A stretch of 64,000 nt of DNA, taken from an uncultured Lachnospiraceae bacterium. Its GTDB lineage: Bacteria > Bacillota > Clostridia > Lachnospirales > Lachnospiraceae. Below, piece after piece: positions 42,435 through 50,649 of this stretch. The stretch spans positions 62,001 to 126,000 of the forward strand of contig CANRDO010000003.1 of assembly GCA_947629385.1 (NCBI GenBank), written 5' to 3'. Numbering within the stretch: the stretch's first letter is position 1; every line of letters starts with the position of its first letter. The position numbers and the translations under genes are program-made. Below the pieces are notes generated by a model. That model did not search any database. It was not told the DNA's origin and saw only the letters and a program-made list of their open reading frames with translations.

Positions 42435-43730
42435 ATGTATCGGAAAATCATAGATTATCTGGAGAAATGGAAGGAAAGTGAACACCGCAAGCCTTTGCTT
42501 TTGCAGGGAGCAAGGCAGGTTGGCAAGACTTATTCCATTCTGGAATTCGGCCGCACACATTATGAAAATGTGGCGTACTTCAACTTTGAGACGAATCCGA
42601 AGCTGAACGAGAGCTTTGAGGAGAGCATCAGCCCGGACTATCTGCTTCCCCTTTTGTCGCATATCGCGGGGCAGACGATTGTGAAGGAGAAGACGCTGAT
42701 CGTGTTCGATGAGGTGCAGCTCTGCGAACGGGCGCTTACCTCGCTGAAGTATTTCTGTGAGGACGCTCCCGAGTATCACATCATAATGGCGGGGAGTTTG
42801 CTCGGCGTAGCGGTGAACCGGGCAAGATTTTCGTTTCCGGTGGGCAAGGTCGATATGAAGACGCTTTATCCTATGGATATGGAAGAGTTTATGATCGCTC
42901 TAGGAGAAAATGCGCTGGCGGAACAGATCAGAGAGAGCTTCCGGACAGATACACCGCTGCCCGCCGCTCTGCACGATGCGGCGATGCAGATTTATCGCAA
43001 ATATTTGATCGTCGGCGGTATGCCGGAGTGTGTGATGCAATATGTTGGCACGGGAGATTATATTCTTGTCCGCCATACGCAGGACACGATATTGTCCAGC
43101 TATCTGAACGATATGAGCAAGTATAATAATCTGAACGAGATCAAGAAAACGCGGCTTGCTTACGACAGCATTACTGTGCAGCTCTCAAAGAAAAATACGC
43201 GTTTTCAATACAAGCTGATCAAGAAAGGCGGCCGCGCGGCAGAGTTTGAGAACGCTATCGAGTGGCTTTGCTTGTCAGGTATCGTATCGCGGGTATTCCG
43301 GGCGGAGCAGATTCGGAAGCCGCTGGAGAATTATCGCGATATTGACGCGTTTAAGATCTATGTGTCGGATCTGGGATTGCTTATTGCAAAGAAAGACATT
43401 GCAGCGAATGACATTCTCTATATGGTGGAGGAGCTCAATGATTTCAAGGGAGGAATGGCCGAAAATTATGTAAATACACAGCTTGCGATCAATGGATACC
43501 AGACCTTCTACTGGGAGTCCGAACGCGGGGCCGAGATTGATTTTGTCATCCAGCGAGACGGTGAGCTCATTCCCGTTGAGGTGAAATCCGCTGACAACAC
43601 AAAGGCGAAAAGCTTGAAGATCTATATGGATACTTACAAGCCGGCCTACGCGATCAAGCTGTCTGCCAGGAACTTTAGCTTCGAGAATAGGAAAAAGACT
43701 GTTCCACTCTATGCAGCGTTTTGTATCTGA
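42435..43730 (+). CDS. AAA ATPase with DUF4143 domain
   Basis: A 431-residue protein of the AAA_14/DUF4143 family. Walker A is LLLQGARQVGKTYSI (about 24-38) and Walker B is LIVFDEVQLCERAL (about 88). The C-terminal DUF4143 region has a PD-(D/E)xK-like nuclease pattern: AEIDFVIQRDGELIPVEVKSAD (about 385-405). No membrane segment. Base composition is slightly AT-richer than the transporter genes before it. Family function is unsettled; the members are frequently scattered and horizontally transferred. Confidence 0.88.
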   Translation: MYRKIIDYLEKWKESEHRKPLLLQGARQVGKTYSILEFGRTHYENVAYFNFETNPKLNESFEESISPDYLLPLLSHIAGQTIVKEKTLIVFDEVQLCERALTSLKYFCEDAPEYHIIMAGSLLGVAVNRARFSFPVGKVDMKTLYPMDMEEFMIALGENALAEQIRESFRTDTPLPAALHDAAMQIYRKYLIVGGMPECVMQYVGTGDYILVRHTQDTILSSYLNDMSKYNNLNEIKKTRLAYDSITVQLSKKNTRFQYKLIKKGGRAAEFENAIEWLCLSGIVSRVFRAEQIRKPLENYRDIDAFKIYVSDLGLLIAKKDIAANDILYMVEELNDFKGGMAENYVNTQLAINGYQTFYWESERGAEIDFVIQRDGELIPVEVKSADNTKAKSLKIYMDTYKPAYAIKLSARNFSFENRKKTVPLYAAFCI

Positions 43731-43792
43731 GCAGAATATTTGAAATTAAGGTTTAGCTAGCAACATGAAATTAACAGAGGGTAATGAATGGA

Positions 43793-43826
43793 GGATGCTG
43801 TCAGTGCTCTGGCGGCATCCTTTTTT
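43793..43826 (+). terminator. terminator of the AAA/DUF4143 gene
   Basis: GGATGCTGTCAG/CTGGCGGCATCC, 12 bp with two G-T pairs, 4-base loop and six T residues. Confidence 0.8.
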
Positions 43827-44010
43827 CGGGTGGTTTCGTGTTTTTTATGATTGACATGCTATTTCTCAAAAAATTTCATTTTCCGTTAAAAAGATCAAAA
43901 AAAGTTCACGACGAAATAATTTGCGAAAGAGTTCCCATGCTATACTCAAATCAACAAAAGGGAAAACGATTTCGAAAACATAGATAGAAAGAAAAGAGGA
44001 GGACAACAAA

Positions 44011-44673
44011 ATGATGAAGGCGACCGTTAAGAAGATGATCCTTACAGCAGCGATGGCAGCATTCATGGTAAGCGCATCGGCGATGGCAGAAGAAGACCTC
44101 ATCATCGAGGAGTCCTTTGAAGCAGTAGAAGAGACAGCAGTAGAAGAAGCACAGGCAATCGAGATCGAGGTTCTCGGACTTGAGACGATCGCGACGGCAG
44201 AGGTTCCGGAAGAGGTAGCGCAGGCAGCAGAGGCAGCCGAGACCGAGGCGAACGCGGTAGCAGAGGAGATCGAAGAGACCGAGGCAGCTGAGGCACAGAG
44301 CTTCATCTTCGAGAACGACGAAGTGATCATCAGCGCACAGGCAGCTGCAGAGCTTCCGGAGAACATCGAGATGCAGGTAAGAAAGCTCGAGGAAGGCAGC
44401 GAGGAGTACGAGGCAGCGAAGGCAGCGGCGGCAGCGAACAGCGAGGCAGGCGAGGATGCACAGTACAGCTTCTACGATGTGACCTTCACGGTAGACGGAA
44501 ACGAAGTAGAGCTTGCAGACGGCAGCGTATACGTACAGGTAGAGTTCAAGACGGTGCAGATCAGCAGCGAGCAGACGCAGGAGATCTTCCACATCGACGA
44601 GACGGGCGCAAACAACGTGACAGCAGAGACAGAAGAAGGCAGCAACATGAGCTCCGTGAACTTCGCAATGTAA
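44011..44673 (+). CDS. secreted Glu/Ala-rich protein, unknown
   Basis: A 220-residue exported protein. The signal peptide is about 1-26 (ILTAAMAAFMVSASAMAEED). Residues 27-95 are almost entirely Glu, Ala, Val and Ile and highly acidic; residues about 96-205 have beta-rich text (FIFENDEVIISAQ, DVTFTVDGNEVELADGSVYVQVEFKTVQIS) suggesting one small surface domain. GAGGAGG lies nine bases before the ATG. An extended -10 (TGCTATACT, 43938-43946) lies upstream. Strong preference for A-ending Ala and Glu codons, consistent with high expression. No family recognised. Confidence 0.65.
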   Translation: MMKATVKKMILTAAMAAFMVSASAMAEEDLIIEESFEAVEETAVEEAQAIEIEVLGLETIATAEVPEEVAQAAEAAETEANAVAEEIEETEAAEAQSFIFENDEVIISAQAAAELPENIEMQVRKLEEGSEEYEAAKAAAAANSEAGEDAQYSFYDVTFTVDGNEVELADGSVYVQVEFKTVQISSEQTQEIFHIDETGANNVTAETEEGSNMSSVNFAM

Positions 44674-44767
44674 TCCGAATTCAACCAGAAATTCAGTCAG
44701 ACATAGAACAGGAAGACAGGCAATACACGAAGCGAGAGACACAAGGCAACGAACAGAGGGTGAGAAG

Positions 44768-44941
44768 ATGGAAAAGAAGACAGCAGCAAAATTTGTAATC
44801 GAGATCGACCGTTGCGAGAACGCGACCTGGCAGGGTTCGATCCTCTGGACAGAGAAGAACATCACCCAGAAGTTTCGAAGCGCTTTGGAGTTAATCCGGC
44901 TTATGGATAGCGCCGTTACGATGGAGGATAAAAAGGCCTGA
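44768..44941 (+). CDS. 57-residue conserved small protein
   Basis: ATG at 44768 with GAGGGTGAGAAG upstream encodes 57 residues: a basic start, then FVIEIDRCENATWQGSILW and ITQKFRSALELIRLMDSAV. The pattern NATWQGxIxW followed by FRSALELIxLxDSA is one I recall from many small uncharacterised proteins of Clostridia, where it often stands alone. It follows the secreted Glu/Ala-rich gene by 94 bases and is followed by an intrinsic terminator. The function is unknown. Confidence 0.65.
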   Translation: MEKKTAAKFVIEIDRCENATWQGSILWTEKNITQKFRSALELIRLMDSAVTMEDKKA

Positions 44942-45019
44942 GAGAGAAAGCGATACGGACTCGAAAGGCGGTTTTGGGGTTGGCCCGAAGACAGCGGGCA
45001 ACATAGAGAGGACTACAGG

Positions 45020-45047
45020 CAGATGGTTGAGAAGCCATCTGTTTTTT
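45020..45047 (+). terminator. terminator
   Basis: CAGATGG (45020-45026) pairs with CCATCTG (45035-45041) followed by six T residues. Confidence 0.75.
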
Positions 45048-45073
45048 GTCACATACGTGTCTGTGAAAAAAAT

Positions 45074-45102
45074 TTGCAAACTTTGGCAATCTGGTGTAGT
45101 AT
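45074..45102 (+). promoter_or_regulatory. promoter of the first CobW gene
   Basis: TTGCAA (45074-45079), 17 bases, TAGTAT (45097-45102). Transcription would start near 45109, right at the leader structure. Confidence 0.6.
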
Positions 45103-45112
45103 ATTCATGTTT

Positions 45113-45176
45113 AGCAACGAACCGTGCCAGACGGAGGCAAGCCGAAGGCTTTTCGAGGTTTGCACCACGGCTTGCT
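45113..45176 (+). promoter_or_regulatory. structured leader of the first CobW gene (copy 1)
   Basis: AGCAA...CCGTG (45113-45126) pairs with CACGG...TTGCT (45166-45176) and encloses AAGCC-GAA-GGCTT (45139-45151). A related sequence precedes the next CobW-family gene at 46427-46479. Confidence 0.45.
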
Positions 45177-45222
45177 ATTAACTGTGAACAAAATAAAAAT
45201 TGTAGCAGAAAGAAGGATTACA

Positions 45223-46416
45223 ATGACAAAGGTAGACATTATTTCGGGATTTCTGGGAGCCGGGAAGACGACATTGATCAAGAAGCTGATCCAGGATGTG
45301 TTTGCGGGACAGAAGATTGTATTGATCGAGAACGAATTCGGTGAGATCGGAATCGATGGCGGATTTCTGAAGGACGCCGGCATCAATATCACGGAGATGA
45401 ATTCCGGCTGTATCTGCTGCTCGTTGGTTGGCGACTTCGGCAAGGCGCTGAAGGAGGTCACGGAGAAGTTTGCGCCGGATCGCATCATCATCGAGCCGTC
45501 CGGGGTTGGCAAGCTGTCTGATGTCAGGAAGGCGGTTGAGGATGCAGCCGACGAGGCGGGGCTCGTGCTGAATGCGCTCACGACCGTGGCAGATGCGTCG
45601 AAGATCAAGATGTATATGAAGAATTTCGGCGAGTTTTATAATAATCAGATCGAGAGCGCAGCGACAATCATTCTGAGCCGCACGCAGAAGCTTTCTGAGG
45701 AGAAACAGCTCCAGGCGGCGGAGATGATCCGCGAGAAGAATCCAAAGGCGGTGATCGTCACGACGCCGTGGGACGAGCTGACCGGCGCGCAGATGCTGGG
45801 CGCGATGGAGGAGAGCGATGTGCTGGCGCAGATGCTGCTCGAGGAGGAGCATGAGCATCATCATGACCATGAGCATGACGATCACGATGAGGAGTGCGGC
45901 TGCGGGCATCACCACGATCACGAGGATCATGACCATGAGCATCACCACCACGAGCATGATGAGGAGTGTGGCTGCGGGCATCATCACCATGATCATGACG
46001 AGGATGAGCATGATGAGCACGAGCATCATCACCACGACCACGATGAGTATGAGCACCACCATCATGAGCATGACGAGGAATGTGACTGCGGGCATCATCA
46101 CCATGATCATGACGGGCATCATCATCACCATCACGACGCGGATGAGGTTTTCACTTCCTGGGGACGCGAGACGCCGAAGAAGTATACAAAGGATGAGATC
46201 GAGAAGATTCTGAAGACGCTGGATGATTCGGAGAAGTATGGCGTGGTGCTTCGCGCGAAGGGTATGCTGCCGAGTCCGGAGGGCAAGTGGCTTCATTTCG
46301 ATTTTGTGCCAGGCGAGTATGAGATCCGTGAGGGCGCGGCGGACTACACGGGCAGGCTTTGCGTGATCGGCTCGAAGCTGGACGAACAGGCCCTTGCGGA
46401 ATTGTTCGGTCTGTAA
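45223..46416 (+). CDS. CobW/COG0523-family GTPase with long His-rich segment
   Basis: A 397-residue metal-chaperone-type GTPase. Walker A is SGFLGAGKTTLI (8-19), the metal-binding GCICCSL motif (CxCC) is at about 66-72, followed by switch text and a C-terminal CobW_C domain (about 325-397). Between them (about 208-306) lies a segment extraordinarily rich in His, Asp and Glu, with four CGHHHDH-type units (EECGCGHHHDHEDHDHEHHH and relatives), a likely zinc, nickel or cobalt store. The start at 45223 has AAGGA upstream. It is followed by a second CobW-family gene. Confidence 0.9.
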   Translation: MTKVDIISGFLGAGKTTLIKKLIQDVFAGQKIVLIENEFGEIGIDGGFLKDAGINITEMNSGCICCSLVGDFGKALKEVTEKFAPDRIIIEPSGVGKLSDVRKAVEDAADEAGLVLNALTTVADASKIKMYMKNFGEFYNNQIESAATIILSRTQKLSEEKQLQAAEMIREKNPKAVIVTTPWDELTGAQMLGAMEESDVLAQMLLEEEHEHHHDHEHDDHDEECGCGHHHDHEDHDHEHHHHEHDEECGCGHHHHDHDEDEHDEHEHHHHDHDEYEHHHHEHDEECDCGHHHHDHDGHHHHHHDADEVFTSWGRETPKKYTKDEIEKILKTLDDSEKYGVVLRAKGMLPSPEGKWLHFDFVPGEYEIREGAADYTGRLCVIGSKLDEQALAELFGL

Positions 46417-46426
46417 GGTTCGCGAA

Positions 46427-46479
46427 AGCAACGATCCGGACAAGAAAGTTGAAGCTTTTTGAGGCTTGCATGGCTTGCT
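46427..46479 (+). promoter_or_regulatory. related leader sequence of the second CobW gene (copy 2)
   Basis: AGCAA (46427-46431) and TTGCT (46475-46479) bracket GAAGCTTTTTGAGGCTTGCA, which aligns with GAAGGCTTTTCGAGGTTTGCA of copy 1. Confidence 0.4.
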
Positions 46480-46588
46480 GCTACCCGAACAGGCAGCCCG
46501 GGCAAAAGGGTCTTGCAATCCTTGCGGGGCGTCCGGCTACGCATGAAACATGAAATGTTGAAATTATCTAGGAAAAGAGTGAGTAGAC

Positions 46589-47533
46589 ATGGAACGAATT
46601 CCCATTTATCTGATTACCGGTTTTTTGGAGAGCGGCAAGACGTCATTTCTGCGTGACGTGCTGGATGGGGGCGATTTTGACGATGGCAGGCGCGGGCTTC
46701 TGATCCTCTGCGAGGAGGGCGAGGAGGAGTACGACGAAAAGGCGTTGGCGAAGATGAATATTTCCATGATTTCCGTGGAAGAAGAGTCAGAGTTCAACGC
46801 GGAATTTCTGAAGACCTGCGAGAAGCATTACCGGCCGAAGCGCATCTTTATCGAGATGAACGGGATGTGGGATCCGAAGTGGCTGTTCGGGCCGGAAATG
46901 CCGTTTAGCATGGACATTGCGCAGGTGATCACGATCATAGACGGCAGCACGTTTCCGACGTACCTGACGAACATGCGCAGCATCCTGAGCAATCTGTTTT
47001 TGAATACGGAGATGGCGCTGTTCAACCGTTGCACGGAGGACATGGACCTGCATTCGTTCCGCCGCACCGTGCGCGGACTGAATCCGCGGGCGATGGTTTA
47101 TTTCGAGGATGACGAGGGCAACCCGATCGATCCGGGTATGGATCAGCCCCCGTACGATCTGAACGCTCCGGTGATTCAAATTGAGGACATTGACTACGGT
47201 CTGTGGTATTTGGACGTGTTTGAGTCGAAGGATCGCTACGAAAACAAGAAGGTCCGTTTCCGCGCCAAGGTGATGAAATCGCGTCATTTCCCGGACGGTG
47301 TGTTTGTGCCAGGGCGCAACGCGATGACCTGCTGTGCCGATGACATCCGCTTTGTGGGCTGTGTCTGCAAGGCTGCGTTTACGGACCAGCTCAAGTCCAG
47401 ACAGTGGATCTATCTGACGGCGAAGGTGCGCTACGAGTATTCGAAGGAGTACGGTGAAGAGGGACCGGTGCTCTATGCCGAGAATTACGAGCTGACCGGA
47501 CCGCCTGAGGAGGATCTGGTATACTTCAATTAA
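46589..47533 (+). CDS. CobW-like GTPase fused to a DUF1980/TIGR03943-like domain
   Basis: A 314-residue protein. The N-terminal part is a CobW-like P-loop NTPase (LITGFLESGKTSFLRD, 7-22; IFIEMNGMWDP), but the GCICC metal motif is missing. From about 190 the sequence changes to a domain with GRNAMTCCADDIRFVGCVCK (about 252-270), the CCADD signature of the DUF1980/YcgQ proteins. YcgQ/YcgR partners of COG0523 proteins are separate elsewhere; here they are joined. It follows the His-rich CobW gene after a 172-base leader, and precedes the MATE gene by 46 bases. Confidence 0.8.
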   Translation: MERIPIYLITGFLESGKTSFLRDVLDGGDFDDGRRGLLILCEEGEEEYDEKALAKMNISMISVEEESEFNAEFLKTCEKHYRPKRIFIEMNGMWDPKWLFGPEMPFSMDIAQVITIIDGSTFPTYLTNMRSILSNLFLNTEMALFNRCTEDMDLHSFRRTVRGLNPRAMVYFEDDEGNPIDPGMDQPPYDLNAPVIQIEDIDYGLWYLDVFESKDRYENKKVRFRAKVMKSRHFPDGVFVPGRNAMTCCADDIRFVGCVCKAAFTDQLKSRQWIYLTAKVRYEYSKEYGEEGPVLYAENYELTGPPEEDLVYFN

Positions 47534-47579
47534 AATCGGGCAATTCGACAGCAATATCAAAATAGGGGGCAAGGCGGGT

Positions 47580-49376
47580 ATGAAGGAAAAGAAATTGAAT
47601 GATTATAATGAGGGAATTTTACGGAAAATGTATCTTATGCTTATTCCCATGACGGTATTGAATGTTCTTCTTGCCTGTCAGGCTACGCTTGTGGACAGCT
47701 TTATCGTCAGTCGGCTGCTGGGCGCCCGTGCTATGGCGGCGTTGGGAATTGTGAGTCCGCTGATGAGCTTTTTCTGGGTGTTTATTAATGTAATTTCAAA
47801 CGGAGCGACCGTTTTCTCCGGACGATGTCTGGGTAGGGGTGATATGGATCGGCTGAATGGAGCTTTCACGATGTGCCTGACTCTTCTGACCGCGGGAGGC
47901 GTGACGCTCGGGGTTTTGCTTGGTTTGTTCCACGGGTCGGTCGCCCGGCTTCTCGGCGCGACGGAGGAGCTTGCGCCCATGGCCGAGGCTTACATACTGG
48001 GGCTTGCGATCAGCGCGGCGGGAATTGCCCTGTCCGGACCGCTCAATTCATTTCTGCTTTTTGATAATCAGAAGAAGATGACTTTTGTATCTATGGGTAT
48101 CATGGTGGTAATGAATGTGGTGTGTGACGTGCTGTTTGCGAAGGTGTTTGGCATGGGGATGTTCGGTCTGGGACTTGCGTCCGGTGTGAGCTATTACTGC
48201 GCAGACCTTTATAACCTGTCTTATTTCAGGAAAAAGACCGTCCCGATCCATCTGGACAGGAAACTGATCTGCTGGAAGGATTTGCCGGAGATCATCCGTG
48301 TCGGCCTGCCGGTAGCGTCCATGGAATTATGTCATTTCCTGCGGTCGGTATTTTTCAACCGTATTCTGCTGCGCTTTGCAGGTGTTCTGGCGGTAGCCGC
48401 TTATGCGGCGGAGGGAACGTTGGCGTCCTTTTTCGGATCGTTTTGCGGCGGTGTCGGCGGTCTGACCCTCACGGTGGGCAGCGTGATCGCCGGGGAGGAG
48501 GACGGCGCGTCTCTGAACCGATTTGCGAAGGTCGTTTATAAATACAGTCTGCTGATTTTTGTTGTGGTCTTCGCTCTGTTTTTTGTGTTTGCGAAAACAT
48601 TGGTGCGTCCGTTTTGCGGCGGCGATAGCGAGGTGCTGGCGTTGGCTGTCAGAGCATGCCGCTGTCTGGCGATTGGGCTGACGTTGAATGTGATTGTCAT
48701 GATTACCGTGCGGTTTTATCAGGCGCTGGGTTACGGAAAACTGGTGTCGGTGTTGAATGTACTTGATTATTTTGTATTCCCGGTGGCGTGGGGCATTCTT
48801 CTGGCTCCGGGCATGGGAGCGGACGGCGCATGGTTCGCGTTGATTCTGGCGGAGGCATCTACTCTGGCAGTAATCTTAATCCTGATGGCGATCAAGCTGA
48901 AAAGGCCGAAATTCACCTTGCAGGAACTGATTCAGTTCGGACATAGCTTTGACGTGCCGGGAACGGATCGTCTGGATACGACCTTGTACAGCATGGAGGA
49001 TGTGATTGGCATTTCGCAGTTCGTGGAGGGATTCTGCAAGGATCACGGACTGAATCAGCGTACCTCTACATTCTCGGCCCTGGCTATAGAGGAAATGGCC
49101 GGAAATATTGTGGAGCACGGCTTTGCGGACGGCAAAAAGCACGCCGTGGATATCCGTGTGCTTTGCCGCGAAAAAGAGATGGTTATACGTCTGCGGGACG
49201 ACTGTCGGCCCTTTGATCCGAAGCAGCAATTAAATGCGGGCGGGTCTGACGATCCCGGCAGGAATGTAGGGATCCGTATGATCGCTGCACTGTCTAAGGA
49301 TATGACTTATCAGAAGCTGTTCAGCATGAACGTGACGACTATCGTTTTGGATACAGGCGCAGCTATGGCGAAATAA
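47580..49376 (+). CDS. MATE-family transporter fused to RsbW-like ATPase domain
   Basis: A 598-residue two-part protein. Residues about 1-450 form a 12-helix MATE/MVF-type transporter. Residues about 465-598 form a GHKL ATPase domain of the RsbW/SpoIIAB type: IEEMAGNIVEHGF (N box), VIRLRDDCRPFDP (G1 box, with Cys in place of Gly) and NVGIRMIAALSKDMTYQKLFSMNVTTIVLD. There is no histidine-kinase phosphoacceptor domain. The frame is continuous and there is no start between the parts, so this is a genuine fusion. It probably couples export to nucleotide state or to phosphorylation of a partner; no partner is adjacent. Confidence 0.85.
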   Translation: MKEKKLNDYNEGILRKMYLMLIPMTVLNVLLACQATLVDSFIVSRLLGARAMAALGIVSPLMSFFWVFINVISNGATVFSGRCLGRGDMDRLNGAFTMCLTLLTAGGVTLGVLLGLFHGSVARLLGATEELAPMAEAYILGLAISAAGIALSGPLNSFLLFDNQKKMTFVSMGIMVVMNVVCDVLFAKVFGMGMFGLGLASGVSYYCADLYNLSYFRKKTVPIHLDRKLICWKDLPEIIRVGLPVASMELCHFLRSVFFNRILLRFAGVLAVAAYAAEGTLASFFGSFCGGVGGLTLTVGSVIAGEEDGASLNRFAKVVYKYSLLIFVVVFALFFVFAKTLVRPFCGGDSEVLALAVRACRCLAIGLTLNVIVMITVRFYQALGYGKLVSVLNVLDYFVFPVAWGILLAPGMGADGAWFALILAEASTLAVILILMAIKLKRPKFTLQELIQFGHSFDVPGTDRLDTTLYSMEDVIGISQFVEGFCKDHGLNQRTSTFSALAIEEMAGNIVEHGFADGKKHAVDIRVLCREKEMVIRLRDDCRPFDPKQQLNAGGSDDPGRNVGIRMIAALSKDMTYQKLFSMNVTTIVLDTGAAMAK

Positions 49377-49520
49377 GGGTACGGCAAAAAAATGAGCCGG
49401 CGTCCGATGCGAAACAGAACGACAGGCTCGGACGATAGTGTTGCTGTGTGAGAGGATAATTCTGTGCCGCACAGGAAATACTTTTCAGAAAAGAGAATTT
49501 TTCTGAAGGGAGTGCGCGGC

Positions 49521-50522
49521 ATGCGGATTGCGTTTTTTGGAACGAAGGATTATGACAGAATCTGGTTCGAGCCTCTATCGAAAGGGGAAGGACCGGATTC
49601 TTTTGCGTGTGACATTACTTTCTTTGAGGCAAATCTAAAACCGGAGACGGTGGTGCTGGCGTCCGGCTATGACGCGGTGTGCGCGTTCGTGAATTCGGAT
49701 TTGAGTCGATCGGTGCTGGAGAAGCTGCGGGAGCTGGAGGTTCGGCTAGTGCTGCTGCGCTGTGCCGGCTACAATAATGTCGATCTGGAGGCAGCGAAGG
49801 AGCTTGGGATTACGGTTATGCGCGTGCCGGGCTACAGTCCGCAGGCGGTCGCGGAGCACGCGATGGGGCTGGCGCTGATGGCCGTCCGACACCTGCATCG
49901 CGCATACACGAAGGTGCGGATCAACGACTTCTCGTTGACCGGACTTTTGGGGCGGAATTTCTACCAGGGGACGGCCGGGATCGTCGGTACCGGAAAGATC
50001 GGAAAGGCAATGGTGAATATCTGCCGTGGATTCGGGATGAAGATCCTTGCGTACGACAAGTATCAGGACCCGACGTTGGAGGAGACCGTCAGCTATGTTG
50101 AGCTTGAGGAGCTGCTGCGCCGGTCCGATCTCGTGTCGCTGCACTGTCCGCTGTTTCATGAGACTTATCACATGATCAACCGGGAGACGATTGCGCTGAT
50201 GAAGGACACGGCGGTGCTTGTCAACACCTCGCGCGGCGGACTGATCGACACGGAGGCACTTCTGGAGGCGCTGCGGGCCAAGAAGTTCGCGGGTGTCGGG
50301 CTCGATGTATACGAGCAGGAGACCGGGATGGTCTATGAGGACCTGTCGGATGATATCATTACGAACGAGACGGTGCCGCGGTTGCTGGCGTTCCCGAACG
50401 TTGTGATTACATCGCATCAGGGATTTTTCACGCGCGAGGCGCTGCAGGCGATCGCGGAGACGACGCTTGCGAATGCGCGGGCCTGGGAGCAGGGACTGCC
50501 GCTGGAGAACGAGGTGCAGTAA
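49521..50522 (+). CDS. D-lactate dehydrogenase (LdhA-like)
   Basis: A 333-residue NAD-dependent D-2-hydroxyacid dehydrogenase. The NAD motif is GIVGTGKIGKA (about 153), with catalytic Arg in VNTSRGGLID, Glu in LDVYEQE and His in ITSHQGFFT. The MRIAFFGTKDYDRIWFE opening is typical of fermentative LdhA, which reduces pyruvate to D-lactate. The ATG at 49521 has GAAGGGAG upstream; the frame extends further without a site. It precedes a second D-2-hydroxyacid dehydrogenase after 127 bases. Confidence 0.9.
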   Translation: MRIAFFGTKDYDRIWFEPLSKGEGPDSFACDITFFEANLKPETVVLASGYDAVCAFVNSDLSRSVLEKLRELEVRLVLLRCAGYNNVDLEAAKELGITVMRVPGYSPQAVAEHAMGLALMAVRHLHRAYTKVRINDFSLTGLLGRNFYQGTAGIVGTGKIGKAMVNICRGFGMKILAYDKYQDPTLEETVSYVELEELLRRSDLVSLHCPLFHETYHMINRETIALMKDTAVLVNTSRGGLIDTEALLEALRAKKFAGVGLDVYEQETGMVYEDLSDDIITNETVPRLLAFPNVVITSHQGFFTREALQAIAETTLANARAWEQGLPLENEVQ

Positions 50523-50649
50523 AAGGGAAAATCTTCCTTGTTTTTTTCAGGAAAAGACGGTAAGATATTCAAGAAAGCGACGAACTGCTTTGCTTTGAAA
50601 TGAATTCGTGGTTGGAATAGTTGACATTTAATATACGGAAAGGAAGCGC

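Noticed and set aside
45060..45225. Zur box before the CobW gene
   Set aside because: Searched for a TGATAATNATTATCA-like palindrome and found none; only the leader structure is visible.
45178..46518. 446-codon frame antisense to the His-rich CobW gene
   Set aside because: Met/Val/Leu runs arise from the reverse complement of CAC/CAT/GAT codons.
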